From: Microthrixaceae bacterium
GTDB lineage: Bacteria; Actinomycetota; Acidimicrobiia; Acidimicrobiales; DATDAH01
DNA length: 53,368 bases
Direction: 5' to 3'
Assembly: GCA_020637195.1 (NCBI GenBank)
Contig: JACJWK010000022.1
Coordinates: 1-53,368 of the forward strand
Of the stretch, positions 15,658-24,061 are shown piece by piece. Position 1 is the stretch's first letter; the number at the start of each line of letters is the position of its first letter. The notes under the pieces were generated by a model. That model was given only the letters and a program-made list of their open reading frames with translations, was not told the origin of the DNA and made no database searches. The position numbers and the translations under genes are program-made.

Positions 15658-16889
15658 CGGCGTCGGGCGCCGCCCCACCGCGCACGGAGCCCGACCGCTT
15701 CTTCCCCGGCATCGACGGCCTCCGCGCGGGCGCGGCGGGCCTCGTGCTGGTCTTCCACGTCGCCGAGCGCGCCGGGCTGAACCGGGCCGACACCACGTCG
15801 TGGGTCGCGGACTACACCAGCCAGTTCGGACGGCTCGGCGTCTCGATCTTCTTCGCGATCTCGGGCTTCCTGCTGTACCGCCCGTTCGTGGCGAGCCACC
15901 TCGAGGGGCGGCCGCCACCGGCACTCGGCCCCTACTTCCGGCGGCGCTTCCTGCGCATCTTCCCGGCCTACTGGCTGGCGCTCGTGTTCTACGCCCTGCT
16001 GGCGTCACCCGCCATCCGGGACTCGATCACCGACCACCTCCTGTTGCGAGCGTCGCTGCTGCAGGGCTGGTCCGACTCGTTCGCGCTCACCGGGGTCAGC
16101 GTCGCCTGGACCCTCACCATCGAGCTCACGTTCTACGTCGTGCTCCCCGGGTACGCCTGGCTGGTCCGGCGGCTGGCGGCCGGTCTGGGCCGGGACCAGG
16201 CCCTGCTCGCCGAGTACCTCGGCCTGGCGGCGTTCTACCTCGTCGGCCTGCTCGGTCGATGGATGCTGGCCGACAAGCTCCTGCCCATCGGCGGCCTCGC
16301 ACCGTGGACCGACCTGTTCGCGATGGGCATGGTCATCGCCGTGTTCCGGGCGCGCCAGCGGGCGGGCCACGGCACGCCGGCGGTCTTCCGCTACCTCGGC
16401 CGCTACCCGGCGCTGGGGGTCGTCCTCGCGCTCGAGCTGGTCTGGATGGTCGCGATGCTCGACGTGTCCCGCGGCTTCCAGCCCAAGTCCCTGGGCGACG
16501 AGTTCGGCCGCCACTTCCTCTACGGGCTCGTCGGGTTCGCGCTGTTGACCCCCCTCGTGTTCGGCAACCAGCGTCGAGGCGTCTACCGGCGCGCGCTCTG
16601 CTGGCGACCGGTGCGCTGGACCGGGGAGGTGTCCTACGGCATCTACCTCTGGCACGTCCTGGTGCTGTACCTGCTCACCGAGGGACTGCGCCCCGAGCAG
16701 GTCGACTTCTGGCCCGCGCTCGGCGCCACCTTCGCGATCTCCCTGGTGATCGCCTCCGCCAGCTTCGTCCTGCTCGAGCGCCCCGCGCAGCGACTCGACC
16801 TGCACCGGCTGCTGCCCGCCTCGGCGCCCCGCCGGGGCACCGCCCCCGCCACCGAGCCCAGCCCCTCGAGCGGCGGTCCGCCCCCGTGA
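15654..16889 (+). CDS. Acyltransferase 3 family membrane O-acyltransferase (first)
   Basis: Codes for 411 residues with about ten transmembrane helices. Family marks are the N-terminal FFPGIDGLRAGAAGLVLVFH (His at the end of helix 1), FFAISGFLLYRPFVASHL, and the loop FRRRFLRIFPAYWLAL with the conserved Arg-x-x-Arg. Later come SYGIYLWHVLVL and a Glu-Arg-Pro near the last helix. Such enzymes (OafA/ExoZ type) transfer acetyl, succinyl or other acyl groups onto extracytoplasmic sugars. The start GTG 15654 overlaps the previous stop as GTGA, and its own stop overlaps the second acyltransferase the same way. The C-terminal tail is Pro/Ser-rich and probably cytoplasmic. Which sugar is modified is unknown, but the operon context points to an AftD-type glycan. 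Confidence 0.9.
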   Translation: MTASGAAPPRTEPDRFFPGIDGLRAGAAGLVLVFHVAERAGLNRADTTSWVADYTSQFGRLGVSIFFAISGFLLYRPFVASHLEGRPPPALGPYFRRRFLRIFPAYWLALVFYALLASPAIRDSITDHLLLRASLLQGWSDSFALTGVSVAWTLTIELTFYVVLPGYAWLVRRLAAGLGRDQALLAEYLGLAAFYLVGLLGRWMLADKLLPIGGLAPWTDLFAMGMVIAVFRARQRAGHGTPAVFRYLGRYPALGVVLALELVWMVAMLDVSRGFQPKSLGDEFGRHFLYGLVGFALLTPLVFGNQRRGVYRRALCWRPVRWTGEVSYGIYLWHVLVLYLLTEGLRPEQVDFWPALGATFAISLVIASASFVLLERPAQRLDLHRLLPASAPRRGTAPATEPSPSSGGPPP

Positions 16890-18118
16890 GCGTGCTGGCC
16901 CCGCTCAAGCTGTCCCGCGCCGGGCGCTTCGCCCCGCTCGACGGCTACCGGGCGCTCGCCTGCCTCATGGTCGTCGTCACCCACTGCGCCGAGGGCCTCC
17001 GCGTGGTCGAGGACCACCCCGTCGTCGGCGCCAACTTCCTCGGCTACTTCGCGGTCGTCGTGTTCTTCACGATGTCGGGGTTCCTGGTCTACAAGCCCTT
17101 CGTCGACCGCCACCTGGCCAAGCGCCCCGCGCCCGCCGCGGGCCGCTTCCTCTGGCAGCGGCTGCTGCGCATCTACCCGCTCTACTGGGTCGTGGTCACG
17201 GTCTACTTCTGGCAGGGCAACCAGAACGTCCCGGGCCTGTGGGGCTACATCCGGGTCTACCTGCTGCTGCAGATCTACGACACCGGCACCTTCGGGCGCG
17301 GCATCCTCGCGGCCTGGACCCTCGCGGTCGACATCAGCTTCTACCTCGTGGTCCCCCTGCTGGCGCTCGCGGCACGCCGGATCGCCCGACGCATCGGGAC
17401 CTCGCGACTCGCCCGCCTCCAGGGCGAGATCGTCGTCGTCGCGCTGTTCGCGCTCCTCGGGCCGGTGTGGCGCTGCTTCTGGCTGCTCGAGGGGTCGACC
17501 CGCCTGGTCGACCTCTGGCTCCCCTCCCAGGCCGACTTCTTCGGTCTGGGCATGGCGTTCGCGGTCCTGCTCGCCTGGGTGCGCGAGGGCGGGCGCGTGC
17601 CGAACCCGCTGGCCTGGCTGGGCCGGCGCCCCCCGGTGGCCCTGGCCCTGTTCGTGGCGATGTTCGTTTTGCTCGGCCAGCTCGACCTTCCGCTGGCGAA
17701 GATCAACCCCGTCGACGCCTTCCGCCTGACGCCGGCCGACCAGATGGCGCGCTACCTCCTGTACCTGCTGGCGGCCTTCTTCCTCTTCGTGCCGGCGCTG
17801 CTGGGCCCCCCGGGCGCGGCCTCGGCACGCCTGTTCGGTAGTAGACCCCTGCGGGTGGCGAGCGAGCTGAGCTACGGCGTCTACCTCTGGCACATGCTGT
17901 TCCTCATCCACGCCGCCGACTGGCTGGGCGGGAAGGACGTGGCCGGCTTCTGGCCGACCCTCTACATCGCCCTCGTCCTGTCCACCCTCGCCTCGGTGGT
18001 CACGTACCTCGCGGTCGAGCGCCCCACGGCGCGGCTGCGCAACCTCGGCCTGCCGACGCTGCCACGGGCGCCCGGGCCCACGGCCAGGCCCCCGGCCCCC
18101 GCCCGCCCGGCGGCATGA
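16886..18118 (+). CDS. Acyltransferase 3 family membrane O-acyltransferase (second)
   Basis: Codes for 410 residues and is related to the preceding gene but clearly divergent. It has LDGYRALACLMVVVTH (conserved His), FFTMSGFLVYKPFVDRHL, WQRLLRIYPLYWVVV, AAWTLAVDISFYLVVP and SYGVYLWHMLFL. About ten helices and a Pro/Ala-rich tail follow. Two acyltransferases side by side suggest either two different acyl donors or two acceptor positions on one glycan. GTG 16886 was chosen because it overlaps the preceding stop (GTGA), the rule in this operon; the ATG of the AftD-like gene overlaps its own stop. Activity is inferred from the family. Confidence 0.9.
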   Translation: MSVLAPLKLSRAGRFAPLDGYRALACLMVVVTHCAEGLRVVEDHPVVGANFLGYFAVVVFFTMSGFLVYKPFVDRHLAKRPAPAAGRFLWQRLLRIYPLYWVVVTVYFWQGNQNVPGLWGYIRVYLLLQIYDTGTFGRGILAAWTLAVDISFYLVVPLLALAARRIARRIGTSRLARLQGEIVVVALFALLGPVWRCFWLLEGSTRLVDLWLPSQADFFGLGMAFAVLLAWVREGGRVPNPLAWLGRRPPVALALFVAMFVLLGQLDLPLAKINPVDAFRLTPADQMARYLLYLLAAFFLFVPALLGPPGAASARLFGSRPLRVASELSYGVYLWHMLFLIHAADWLGGKDVAGFWPTLYIALVLSTLASVVTYLAVERPTARLRNLGLPTLPRAPGPTARPPAPARPAA

Positions 18119-21100
18119 GCCCCTCCACCGCCGACCGACGTCGCGGCGCGCCCGCGCCGCCGTCCGAGGGATGGTCCCTGCCGGACGTGACCCGCGAGCG
18201 CCTGTGGCCCACGGGCGTGCTCCTCGGCCTCCTGGCCCTCGTCGCCACGTTCACCAACGAGCCCACCCGCTACGTCGGCGACAACCGCTTCGAGCAGTAC
18301 TGGGGCCCGGTCGGGCGGCTCCTGCGCGAGACGTCGCTGTGGGACGGGACCCGCGGGCTCGGGCGCGTCGGCGAGGAGTTCTGGCCGTCGAGCTACCCCG
18401 TGGCGCTGCTGCGCGGCCTCGGGCTGTCGGCACCGGTCAGCGAGCACCTCTGGCACGCCGTCGTCCTCGTCGTGGCGGGCCTCGGCATGGTCGCCCTGCT
18501 GCGGGTCCTGCTCGGGCGGATCGGCCCGGCCGCCGTGGTGGCCGGCCTCCTGTACGCCTTCAACCCCTTCACCGCCACGTTCCTGCTGCCGTCGGTGCTC
18601 TTCTGGAACTACGCGATCGCCCCGTGGCTGCTCGTCGTGTTCCTGTCGGGCGTGACCAGCCCGCAGCCGTGGCGGTGGGCCGCCGGGTTCGCGCTGCTGG
18701 CGTTCTCCGCGGGGAACGCCGACACGCCCGGGACGTTCTTCGCGGTGCTCTGGCTGGCACCGGCCGCCGTGTGGCTGGTGACGGTCGACCGCAGTGCCTC
18801 GTGGCGGCAGGTGGCCGCCTGGCTGGCCCGCGCCGCGATCCTCAGCCTGTTGACCTGCGCCGCCGCCGTCGCCAAGACGCTCCTCGGCAGCGACCCCCTG
18901 GCCCAGCGGCTGCAGTTCACCGAGCTCCCCGAGCGGGTCAACGAGACGTCGTCCTGGGCCGAGTCGTGGCGGGGCCTGGGCTTCTGGCTCAGCTACTTCA
19001 GCGACGCGTCGGGCGCGTCCCGCCTGCCCGGGGGGGCCTACTACTACGAGACGGCGCTCGGCGTGCTGGTCACCTTCGTGGCCCCCGTCGCCGCCGCCGT
19101 GGTCCTGTGGCGCTCCCGGTGGCGGGCCCGCTCGCTCTTCGGCGGCCTGGCCCTGCTCAGCCTCGCCTGGATGGTCGGCTCCTACCCCCCCGAGGACCCG
19201 ACGCCGGCGGGTTGGCTGCTCCTGCAGGCGTACGACGCGGTGCCGGGCCTGGCCTCGCTGCGCAACACCTACAAGGCGGGCTCGGGGCTGCTCATGGGGG
19301 TGTCCGCGCTCGTCGGCGTCGGCGTCGTGCTCGCCACCCGCCGCCTCGAGGCGCGCGGGCCGGGCTGGCGGGCCGTGCCCGGCGTGGCGGCGGTCGCCGT
19401 CGTCCTGGCCGTCTCCCTGCCGTTCTGGAACGGGGGCCTGTACCCCGAGCGCACCACCTTCACCGACGTCCCCACCTACTGGGAGCAGGCCCTCGAGCAC
19501 CTCGACGCCCGCCCGGGCTCGGGGCGGGTCCTCGTGCTGCCGGGCACGACGAAGACCGCCTACCGCTGGGGCGAGCCGGGCGACGACCTCTTCGACACCT
19601 ACCTGCGGCGCCACCCGAACGTCGTGTCCAACGCCTTCCCCCTGAGCGGGCCCGAGTCCGCCGACCTCGTGGACGCGCTGGAGGCACGCATCGCCGAGGG
19701 GTCGCTCGGCCCCGGCGAGCTCGCGCCGGTGCTCACCGCCCTGGGCGTGGACCGGGTCGTCGTGCGCAACGATCTCGACTGGGAGGCGTCGGAGGTGGCC
19801 CGGCCCGCCGATCTGGACCTGGTCCGCGAGGACGGGGCCCTGCGCCTCGAGCGCACCTTCGGCGACCCGGGCGAGTCGGTCACCGACCCCGACGACGCCA
19901 CGTTCACCGCGGGCCGGGAGCGCTCGCTGCCACCGGTCGAGGTCTACGAGGTCGTCGACGCGCCGTCGGACGGCGCGCCGCTCGCCCGCGCGCAGACCGC
20001 GCCGCTCGTGATCTCCGGCGACGGGCACGCCTGGCCCCTCGCCGCCCGCGCCGGCCTCCTCGAAGCGGGGCGACCCGTGGTCTACAGCGGCGACCTCACC
20101 GCCGCCGAGCTCGCCCGCGCCCTCGAATCGGGCTCGCCGCTCGTCGTGACCGACACCAACCGACGGCGCCTCACCCGCATCCGGGGGGCGGTCCCCACCC
20201 GGTCGCACACGCTGAGCGAGGGCCAGGACCTCGACCAACCGGCACAGGACCTGTTCGGCACCCCCGGGAGCCAGTCCGTGGCCGAGTTCCCGGACGCCAC
20301 GGCCATCGACGCGTCGTCGTCGGGCACCCGGATCATCGGCTTCCAGCCGTGGCTGCGACCGGCCAACGCGTTCGACGGCAACTACACGACCAGCTGGCTC
20401 ACCGGCGGCCTGGAGGACCCCATCGGCTCGTACCTCCGGGTGGACTTCCGCGAGCCGCAGACGCTCGACCGCGTGTCGCTGCTGCCGTTCCTGCCGAGCG
20501 ACGCCGGCCGCCGGGTCACGGCGGTGAGCCTCCACTTCTCCGACGGCGACCCGCTCTCGGTCCGCCTCGACGACGGCGGCACCACCGACGTGCGCTTCCC
20601 CGCGCGGACGACGGAGTCGCTCGAGATCCGCATCGAGGACGTGAGCCGGGCCGGCACCGCCGCGGTGGGCTTCCGCGAGGTCGCGATCCCGGGCGTCGAC
20701 CTCTCCGAGGTCATCGCCCTCCCCGACGACGTCGTGCGGGCCGCCGGCGACGATGCCGCGCTGCGCGACGCGCTGGCGACGGTGCCGGTGCGCTACCTGT
20801 TCGACCGCATCGAGGGCGTCGGGGCGCAGGACGAGGAGCTCGTGCTGCGGCGGGCGTTCGAGCTCGTCGCCCCCCGCACCTTCACCGTGGCCGGCGAGCT
20901 CGACCTCGACATCGCGACGACCGACCTCGAGCTCGACCGCTTCCTCTCCGGCTTCCGCGACGACGGGATCTCCGCCCACGGCACCACCCGGGCGCAGGGC
21001 GCACTGGAGAACCGGGGCCTGCACGCGATCGACGGTGACGCCGACACGGCCTGGGCGGCACCCCCGCGCGAGGGCGAGGCCCTCACCGTCGGCTTCCCGA

Positions 21101-21978
21101 CCCAGGTGGTCTCGCGCGTCGAGGTCACGAGCCCGGCCGACGCCTCGAGCACACCGGTGGACGAGGTCACCGTGCTGGTCGGCGGGCGCGAGGAGCCCCT
21201 CGAGCTCCGCGCCGAGCCGGGTTGCGATCCCACCGAGCGGGCCTGCGACCGGAGCGGGACGCTCGAGGTCCCGCCGACGCGCGCCGACGAGGTCGAGATC
21301 CGCCTCGGTGGGCTCGACGCCGCCGGCGCGGCCGCGGGACGTCCCGCCCGCCTGGGCGAGGTGCGCATCAGCGACGCCGACGGTCCCCCCGTCCAGGCCG
21401 CCGCCACCCCCGGCGCCGGCGCGTGCACCGAGACCGCGCTCACCGTCGACGGACGCCCCGTGGGCATCCGCCTCGCCGCCGGCGACCTCGACCGCGCCCT
21501 CGCCGGCGAGGCGGTCCCGTTCGCCGGCTGCGAGCCGGTGGACCTGTCCGCCGGCCGCCACCGGCTCACGACGGCGGACGCGATCGTCGACGGGCTCACG
21601 CTGGCCAGCGGGTCGCTTCCCGCGCCGCGCCCCGCGAGCGAGCCCGCGGTCGAGGTCGTCGAGCGGGGCGCCGGCCACCTCCGCCTCCGCGTCGAGGGCG
21701 AGGACCCGATGGTGGTCTCGACGGGCCAGTCGTACGACGACGGCTGGCGCGCCGTCGTCGACGGTGAGGACCTCGGCCCGCCCCGGTCGGTCGACACCCT
21801 CTCGTCCTGGTCGCTGCCCGCGGGCACCCACCTGGTCGACCTGACGTACGCTCCGGAGCGGACCTACCGCGGCGCCCTCGCCGCCACCGTCGCCGGGCTG
21901 GTGCTCTGCGTCGCCCTCGTCCTGCGGCCCGTGCTCCGGGGCCGGACCCCGCCCGTCGCCACGGACCGCCCCTCGTGA
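18115..21978 (+). CDS. AftD-like alpha-(1->3)-arabinofuranosyltransferase homologue (DUF3367 type), divergent
   Basis: Codes for 1287 residues. Residues 1-450 contain about ten transmembrane helices of a GT-C transferase. A large extracytoplasmic region follows with two discoidin-like carbohydrate-binding segments: RPANAFDGNYTTSW near residue 745 and LHAIDGDADTAW near 965. A YfhO/AftD-like end (SYDDGWRAVVDGEDL) precedes a final helix. AftD of mycobacteria adds arabinofuranose to arabinogalactan and lipoarabinomannan from decaprenyl-phosphoarabinose. This copy lacks the DTKLDL signature seen in the paralogue at 24058. At that place it has YVGDNRFEQYWGPVGRLLRE, so it may use another donor or acceptor. 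ATG 18115 overlaps the previous stop (ATGA), and the stop overlaps the next GTG. Confidence 0.82.
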   Translation: MSPSTADRRRGAPAPPSEGWSLPDVTRERLWPTGVLLGLLALVATFTNEPTRYVGDNRFEQYWGPVGRLLRETSLWDGTRGLGRVGEEFWPSSYPVALLRGLGLSAPVSEHLWHAVVLVVAGLGMVALLRVLLGRIGPAAVVAGLLYAFNPFTATFLLPSVLFWNYAIAPWLLVVFLSGVTSPQPWRWAAGFALLAFSAGNADTPGTFFAVLWLAPAAVWLVTVDRSASWRQVAAWLARAAILSLLTCAAAVAKTLLGSDPLAQRLQFTELPERVNETSSWAESWRGLGFWLSYFSDASGASRLPGGAYYYETALGVLVTFVAPVAAAVVLWRSRWRARSLFGGLALLSLAWMVGSYPPEDPTPAGWLLLQAYDAVPGLASLRNTYKAGSGLLMGVSALVGVGVVLATRRLEARGPGWRAVPGVAAVAVVLAVSLPFWNGGLYPERTTFTDVPTYWEQALEHLDARPGSGRVLVLPGTTKTAYRWGEPGDDLFDTYLRRHPNVVSNAFPLSGPESADLVDALEARIAEGSLGPGELAPVLTALGVDRVVVRNDLDWEASEVARPADLDLVREDGALRLERTFGDPGESVTDPDDATFTAGRERSLPPVEVYEVVDAPSDGAPLARAQTAPLVISGDGHAWPLAARAGLLEAGRPVVYSGDLTAAELARALESGSPLVVTDTNRRRLTRIRGAVPTRSHTLSEGQDLDQPAQDLFGTPGSQSVAEFPDATAIDASSSGTRIIGFQPWLRPANAFDGNYTTSWLTGGLEDPIGSYLRVDFREPQTLDRVSLLPFLPSDAGRRVTAVSLHFSDGDPLSVRLDDGGTTDVRFPARTTESLEIRIEDVSRAGTAAVGFREVAIPGVDLSEVIALPDDVVRAAGDDAALRDALATVPVRYLFDRIEGVGAQDEELVLRRAFELVAPRTFTVAGELDLDIATTDLELDRFLSGFRDDGISAHGTTRAQGALENRGLHAIDGDADTAWAAPPREGEALTVGFPTQVVSRVEVTSPADASSTPVDEVTVLVGGREEPLELRAEPGCDPTERACDRSGTLEVPPTRADEVEIRLGGLDAAGAAAGRPARLGEVRISDADGPPVQAAATPGAGACTETALTVDGRPVGIRLAAGDLDRALAGEAVPFAGCEPVDLSAGRHRLTTADAIVDGLTLASGSLPAPRPASEPAVEVVERGAGHLRLRVEGEDPMVVSTGQSYDDGWRAVVDGEDLGPPRSVDTLSSWSLPAGTHLVDLTYAPERTYRGALAATVAGLVLCVALVLRPVLRGRTPPVATDRPS

Positions 21979-23312
21979 CCGCCACCCTCCCCCGCCTCGA
22001 GCCGGATCCACCCGCGGACCACCGGCGCGACCCGCCTCCTGGCCCGGTCACGCTCGTGATCGTCCTGGCCGGCGGGTTCCTGCTCGGCGGGCCGTACGGC
22101 CTCGCCGTGGCCGCCGTGTGCGTGCTCGTGTGGCGCCGGCGGCCCGACTGGCTCGGTGCGGTCGTCGTCGGCCTGCTGGTCCTCGCCGCCGCGGCCTCGG
22201 TGGTCGGGGCCTGGCCCGGCCCGGACAGCCTGCGCCAGAGCTTCGCCGACGACCGGCCGTGGGCCGCCGCGGCCGGGCTGGGCGCCGGCGTGGCGCTGTT
22301 GGTCTCGGTGGCCCGCGCGGCGCGGGCGGACCGGGTCGACGCGCCGTCCGCCCGCGCCCGGGGCCGGCGAGTCGACCTCGTCGCCGCGGTGGGCCCGTGG
22401 CTGCCGGTGGGCGGGCTCGCCCTGGCGGCGGGGGCCGTGTGGCTCGTGGCGGGCCCCGAGCCGCTCACCGACGACGCCCTCGCCGCCGCCGAGGCCCTCC
22501 GGGTCGGGGCGGGGCTCGACGGTGCGGCGGCGACCGGACAGCCCCCGCTGGCCCTGGTCGTGGCCGCGGTGTTCCCCACGACCCTGGCCCTCGTGCCGGC
22601 GGTCCTCTCGGGTGCCACGGTCCTCGCCTCCTTCCTGCTCGGGCGCCGCCTGGCCGGGCGCCGCTGCGGCCTGGTGGCCGCCGCGCTCGTCGCCGCGCTC
22701 CCCCTGCTGTGGGACCAGCGCCTGCCCGGCGTGCTGGCCGGCCTGGCGACCGTGGTCGCGCTCCTGCTGGTGTGGCCCGACCGGGTCACGGTGGCGCGCG
22801 CCGGGACCGCGGGCGGCCTCCTCGTGCTCGCGTCGCTCGCCCGGCCGGAGGCGGTCCTCGTGGTCCCGGTGGCCGCCGTGTGGCTGGCGGCCTGGCCGGG
22901 CCGCACCGCGCGCCGCGAGCGCCGGGCGGCCCTCGTCGCCTTCGTCGTCGTCGCCCTGACCGGCGTCGCCGTCGCCGTGGCCGGCGTGCCCCGTGCGGAC
23001 GGGGACTGGGTGCCGGGCGGTGCCCCCGACGCCCTCGGCACGGGACCGCTCGGACCGCTCGCGGCCCTGATCGGCCTCGGCCTGCTCGCGCTCGCGATCG
23101 ACGAGCTGGCCCACCGGGCCGCCTCGGGCGGGGTGTCCTGGCGTCGCCACCTCCCGTGGCTCGCCCTCCCGGCGCTCGGTGGCGTCGTGGCCCTCCTCGG
23201 TCGGGGCGACCACGGCCTCGGCTTCGTCGTCGCTCCCCTGGTCGCGGTGGGTGCCGCAGCCGCCCTCGCCCGTCGCGCCGGGGGCTCGACCGCCGCGGGG
23301 AGCGGGCCGTGA
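21975..23312 (+). CDS. Polytopic membrane protein, GT-C/RgtA-like
   Basis: Codes for 445 residues, almost all hydrophobic, with about 11-12 transmembrane helices. The early helix pair (LVIVLAGGFLLGGPYGLAVA) is followed by a long Ala/Val/Leu stretch. A region FLLGRRLAGRRCGLVAAALV and then ASLARPEAVLVVPVAA resemble the GRxLFGRRAGLVAA and ARPE loops of bacterial GT39/RgtA-type glycosyltransferases. That similarity is by eye, and the catalytic acidic pair after helix 1 is not clear. It may be a GT-C transferase or an accessory subunit. It is embedded between an AftD-like gene and the sulfotransferase gene with 4-base overlaps at both ends, so it must be made with them. Confidence 0.7.
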   Translation: MTATLPRLEPDPPADHRRDPPPGPVTLVIVLAGGFLLGGPYGLAVAAVCVLVWRRRPDWLGAVVVGLLVLAAAASVVGAWPGPDSLRQSFADDRPWAAAAGLGAGVALLVSVARAARADRVDAPSARARGRRVDLVAAVGPWLPVGGLALAAGAVWLVAGPEPLTDDALAAAEALRVGAGLDGAAATGQPPLALVVAAVFPTTLALVPAVLSGATVLASFLLGRRLAGRRCGLVAAALVAALPLLWDQRLPGVLAGLATVVALLLVWPDRVTVARAGTAGGLLVLASLARPEAVLVVPVAAVWLAAWPGRTARRERRAALVAFVVVALTGVAVAVAGVPRADGDWVPGGAPDALGTGPLGPLAALIGLGLLALAIDELAHRAASGGVSWRRHLPWLALPALGGVVALLGRGDHGLGFVVAPLVAVGAAAALARRAGGSTAAGSGP

Positions 23313-24061
23313 GCGGGCCGGCGAGCGCCGTCACCCCGACCGGTGCCCGGGTCCTCGCCCGCCGCGGGGTGCGACGCGCCCACGAGCTGCTCGGCGACTC
23401 GCCGGTCTTCCTCCCGCTCCAACGTCTGCTCACCCCGGAGAGCGCCCGGGACCGCGCCGTCACGGCCCACACCGAGCTCGTCATCGAGGGCTTCCCGCGC
23501 TCGGGCAACACCTTCGCGGCCAAGGCCTTCGCGCTGGCCCAGTCGCGCCCGGTCGTCGTGGCCAGCCACGTCCACCTCCCGGCGCAGGTGAAGCTGGCGG
23601 TGCGCCGTGGGGTCCCCACGCTGGTCCTGGTGCGCGATCCCGTCGATGCCGCGGTCTCGATGGCCATCGCCGACCCCCACCACCGCGTCGAGCACCTCGT
23701 CGACTACTGGATCCACTACCACCGCCAGGTGGCGCCACTGGCCGACGGGTACCTCCTGGTCACCTTCGCCGAGGTCACCGGGGACTTCGGGGCCGTCGTG
23801 GACCGCTGCAACGAGCGCTTCGGAACGACCTTCGACCGCTTCGACCACACCCCACCGGCCGTCGACCGGGTCTTCGCGGCGATCGACGAGAAGCAGCGGG
23901 CGGTGCACGGCGAGACCCGCTACCGCCAGGCGGTCCCCCGGCCCGACGAGAGCCGGTCGGACGCCCGGCGCGTGCTCGAGGCCCGCCTGGCCGAGCCCCG
24001 GGCGGCGACGGCGGTGGCGCGGGCCCGGGCCCTCCACGACGAGCTGGTGGCGGCCCGGTGA
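23309..24061 (+). CDS. Sulfotransferase family protein
   Basis: Codes for 250 residues and is soluble. The PAPS-binding P-loop (5'-phosphosulfate loop) is EGFPRSGNTFAAKAF, about residues 54-68. The 3'-phosphate segment is TLVLVRDPVDAAVSMAIA, about residues 104-121, with Arg-Asp-Pro retained. The middle part has YWIHYHRQVAPL and the end is helical and Arg/Ala-rich. These enzymes transfer sulfate from PAPS to a hydroxyl of a carbohydrate or lipid. Coupled between a polytopic membrane protein and an AftD-like transferase with 4-base overlaps, it most likely sulfates the same envelope glycan or its lipid precursor. No sulfate-activation genes are in the window. GTG 23309 is fixed by the GTGA overlap. 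Confidence 0.85.
   Translation: MSGPASAVTPTGARVLARRGVRRAHELLGDSPVFLPLQRLLTPESARDRAVTAHTELVIEGFPRSGNTFAAKAFALAQSRPVVVASHVHLPAQVKLAVRRGVPTLVLVRDPVDAAVSMAIADPHHRVEHLVDYWIHYHRQVAPLADGYLLVTFAEVTGDFGAVVDRCNERFGTTFDRFDHTPPAVDRVFAAIDEKQRAVHGETRYRQAVPRPDESRSDARRVLEARLAEPRAATAVARARALHDELVAAR

Noticed and set aside
17962..22011. Open frame of 1349 codons on the minus strand
   Set aside because: Lies antisense to the AftD-like and acyltransferase genes. It is a run of Arg/Gly/Ala/Pro with no domain, an artefact of high GC where third positions lack stops.
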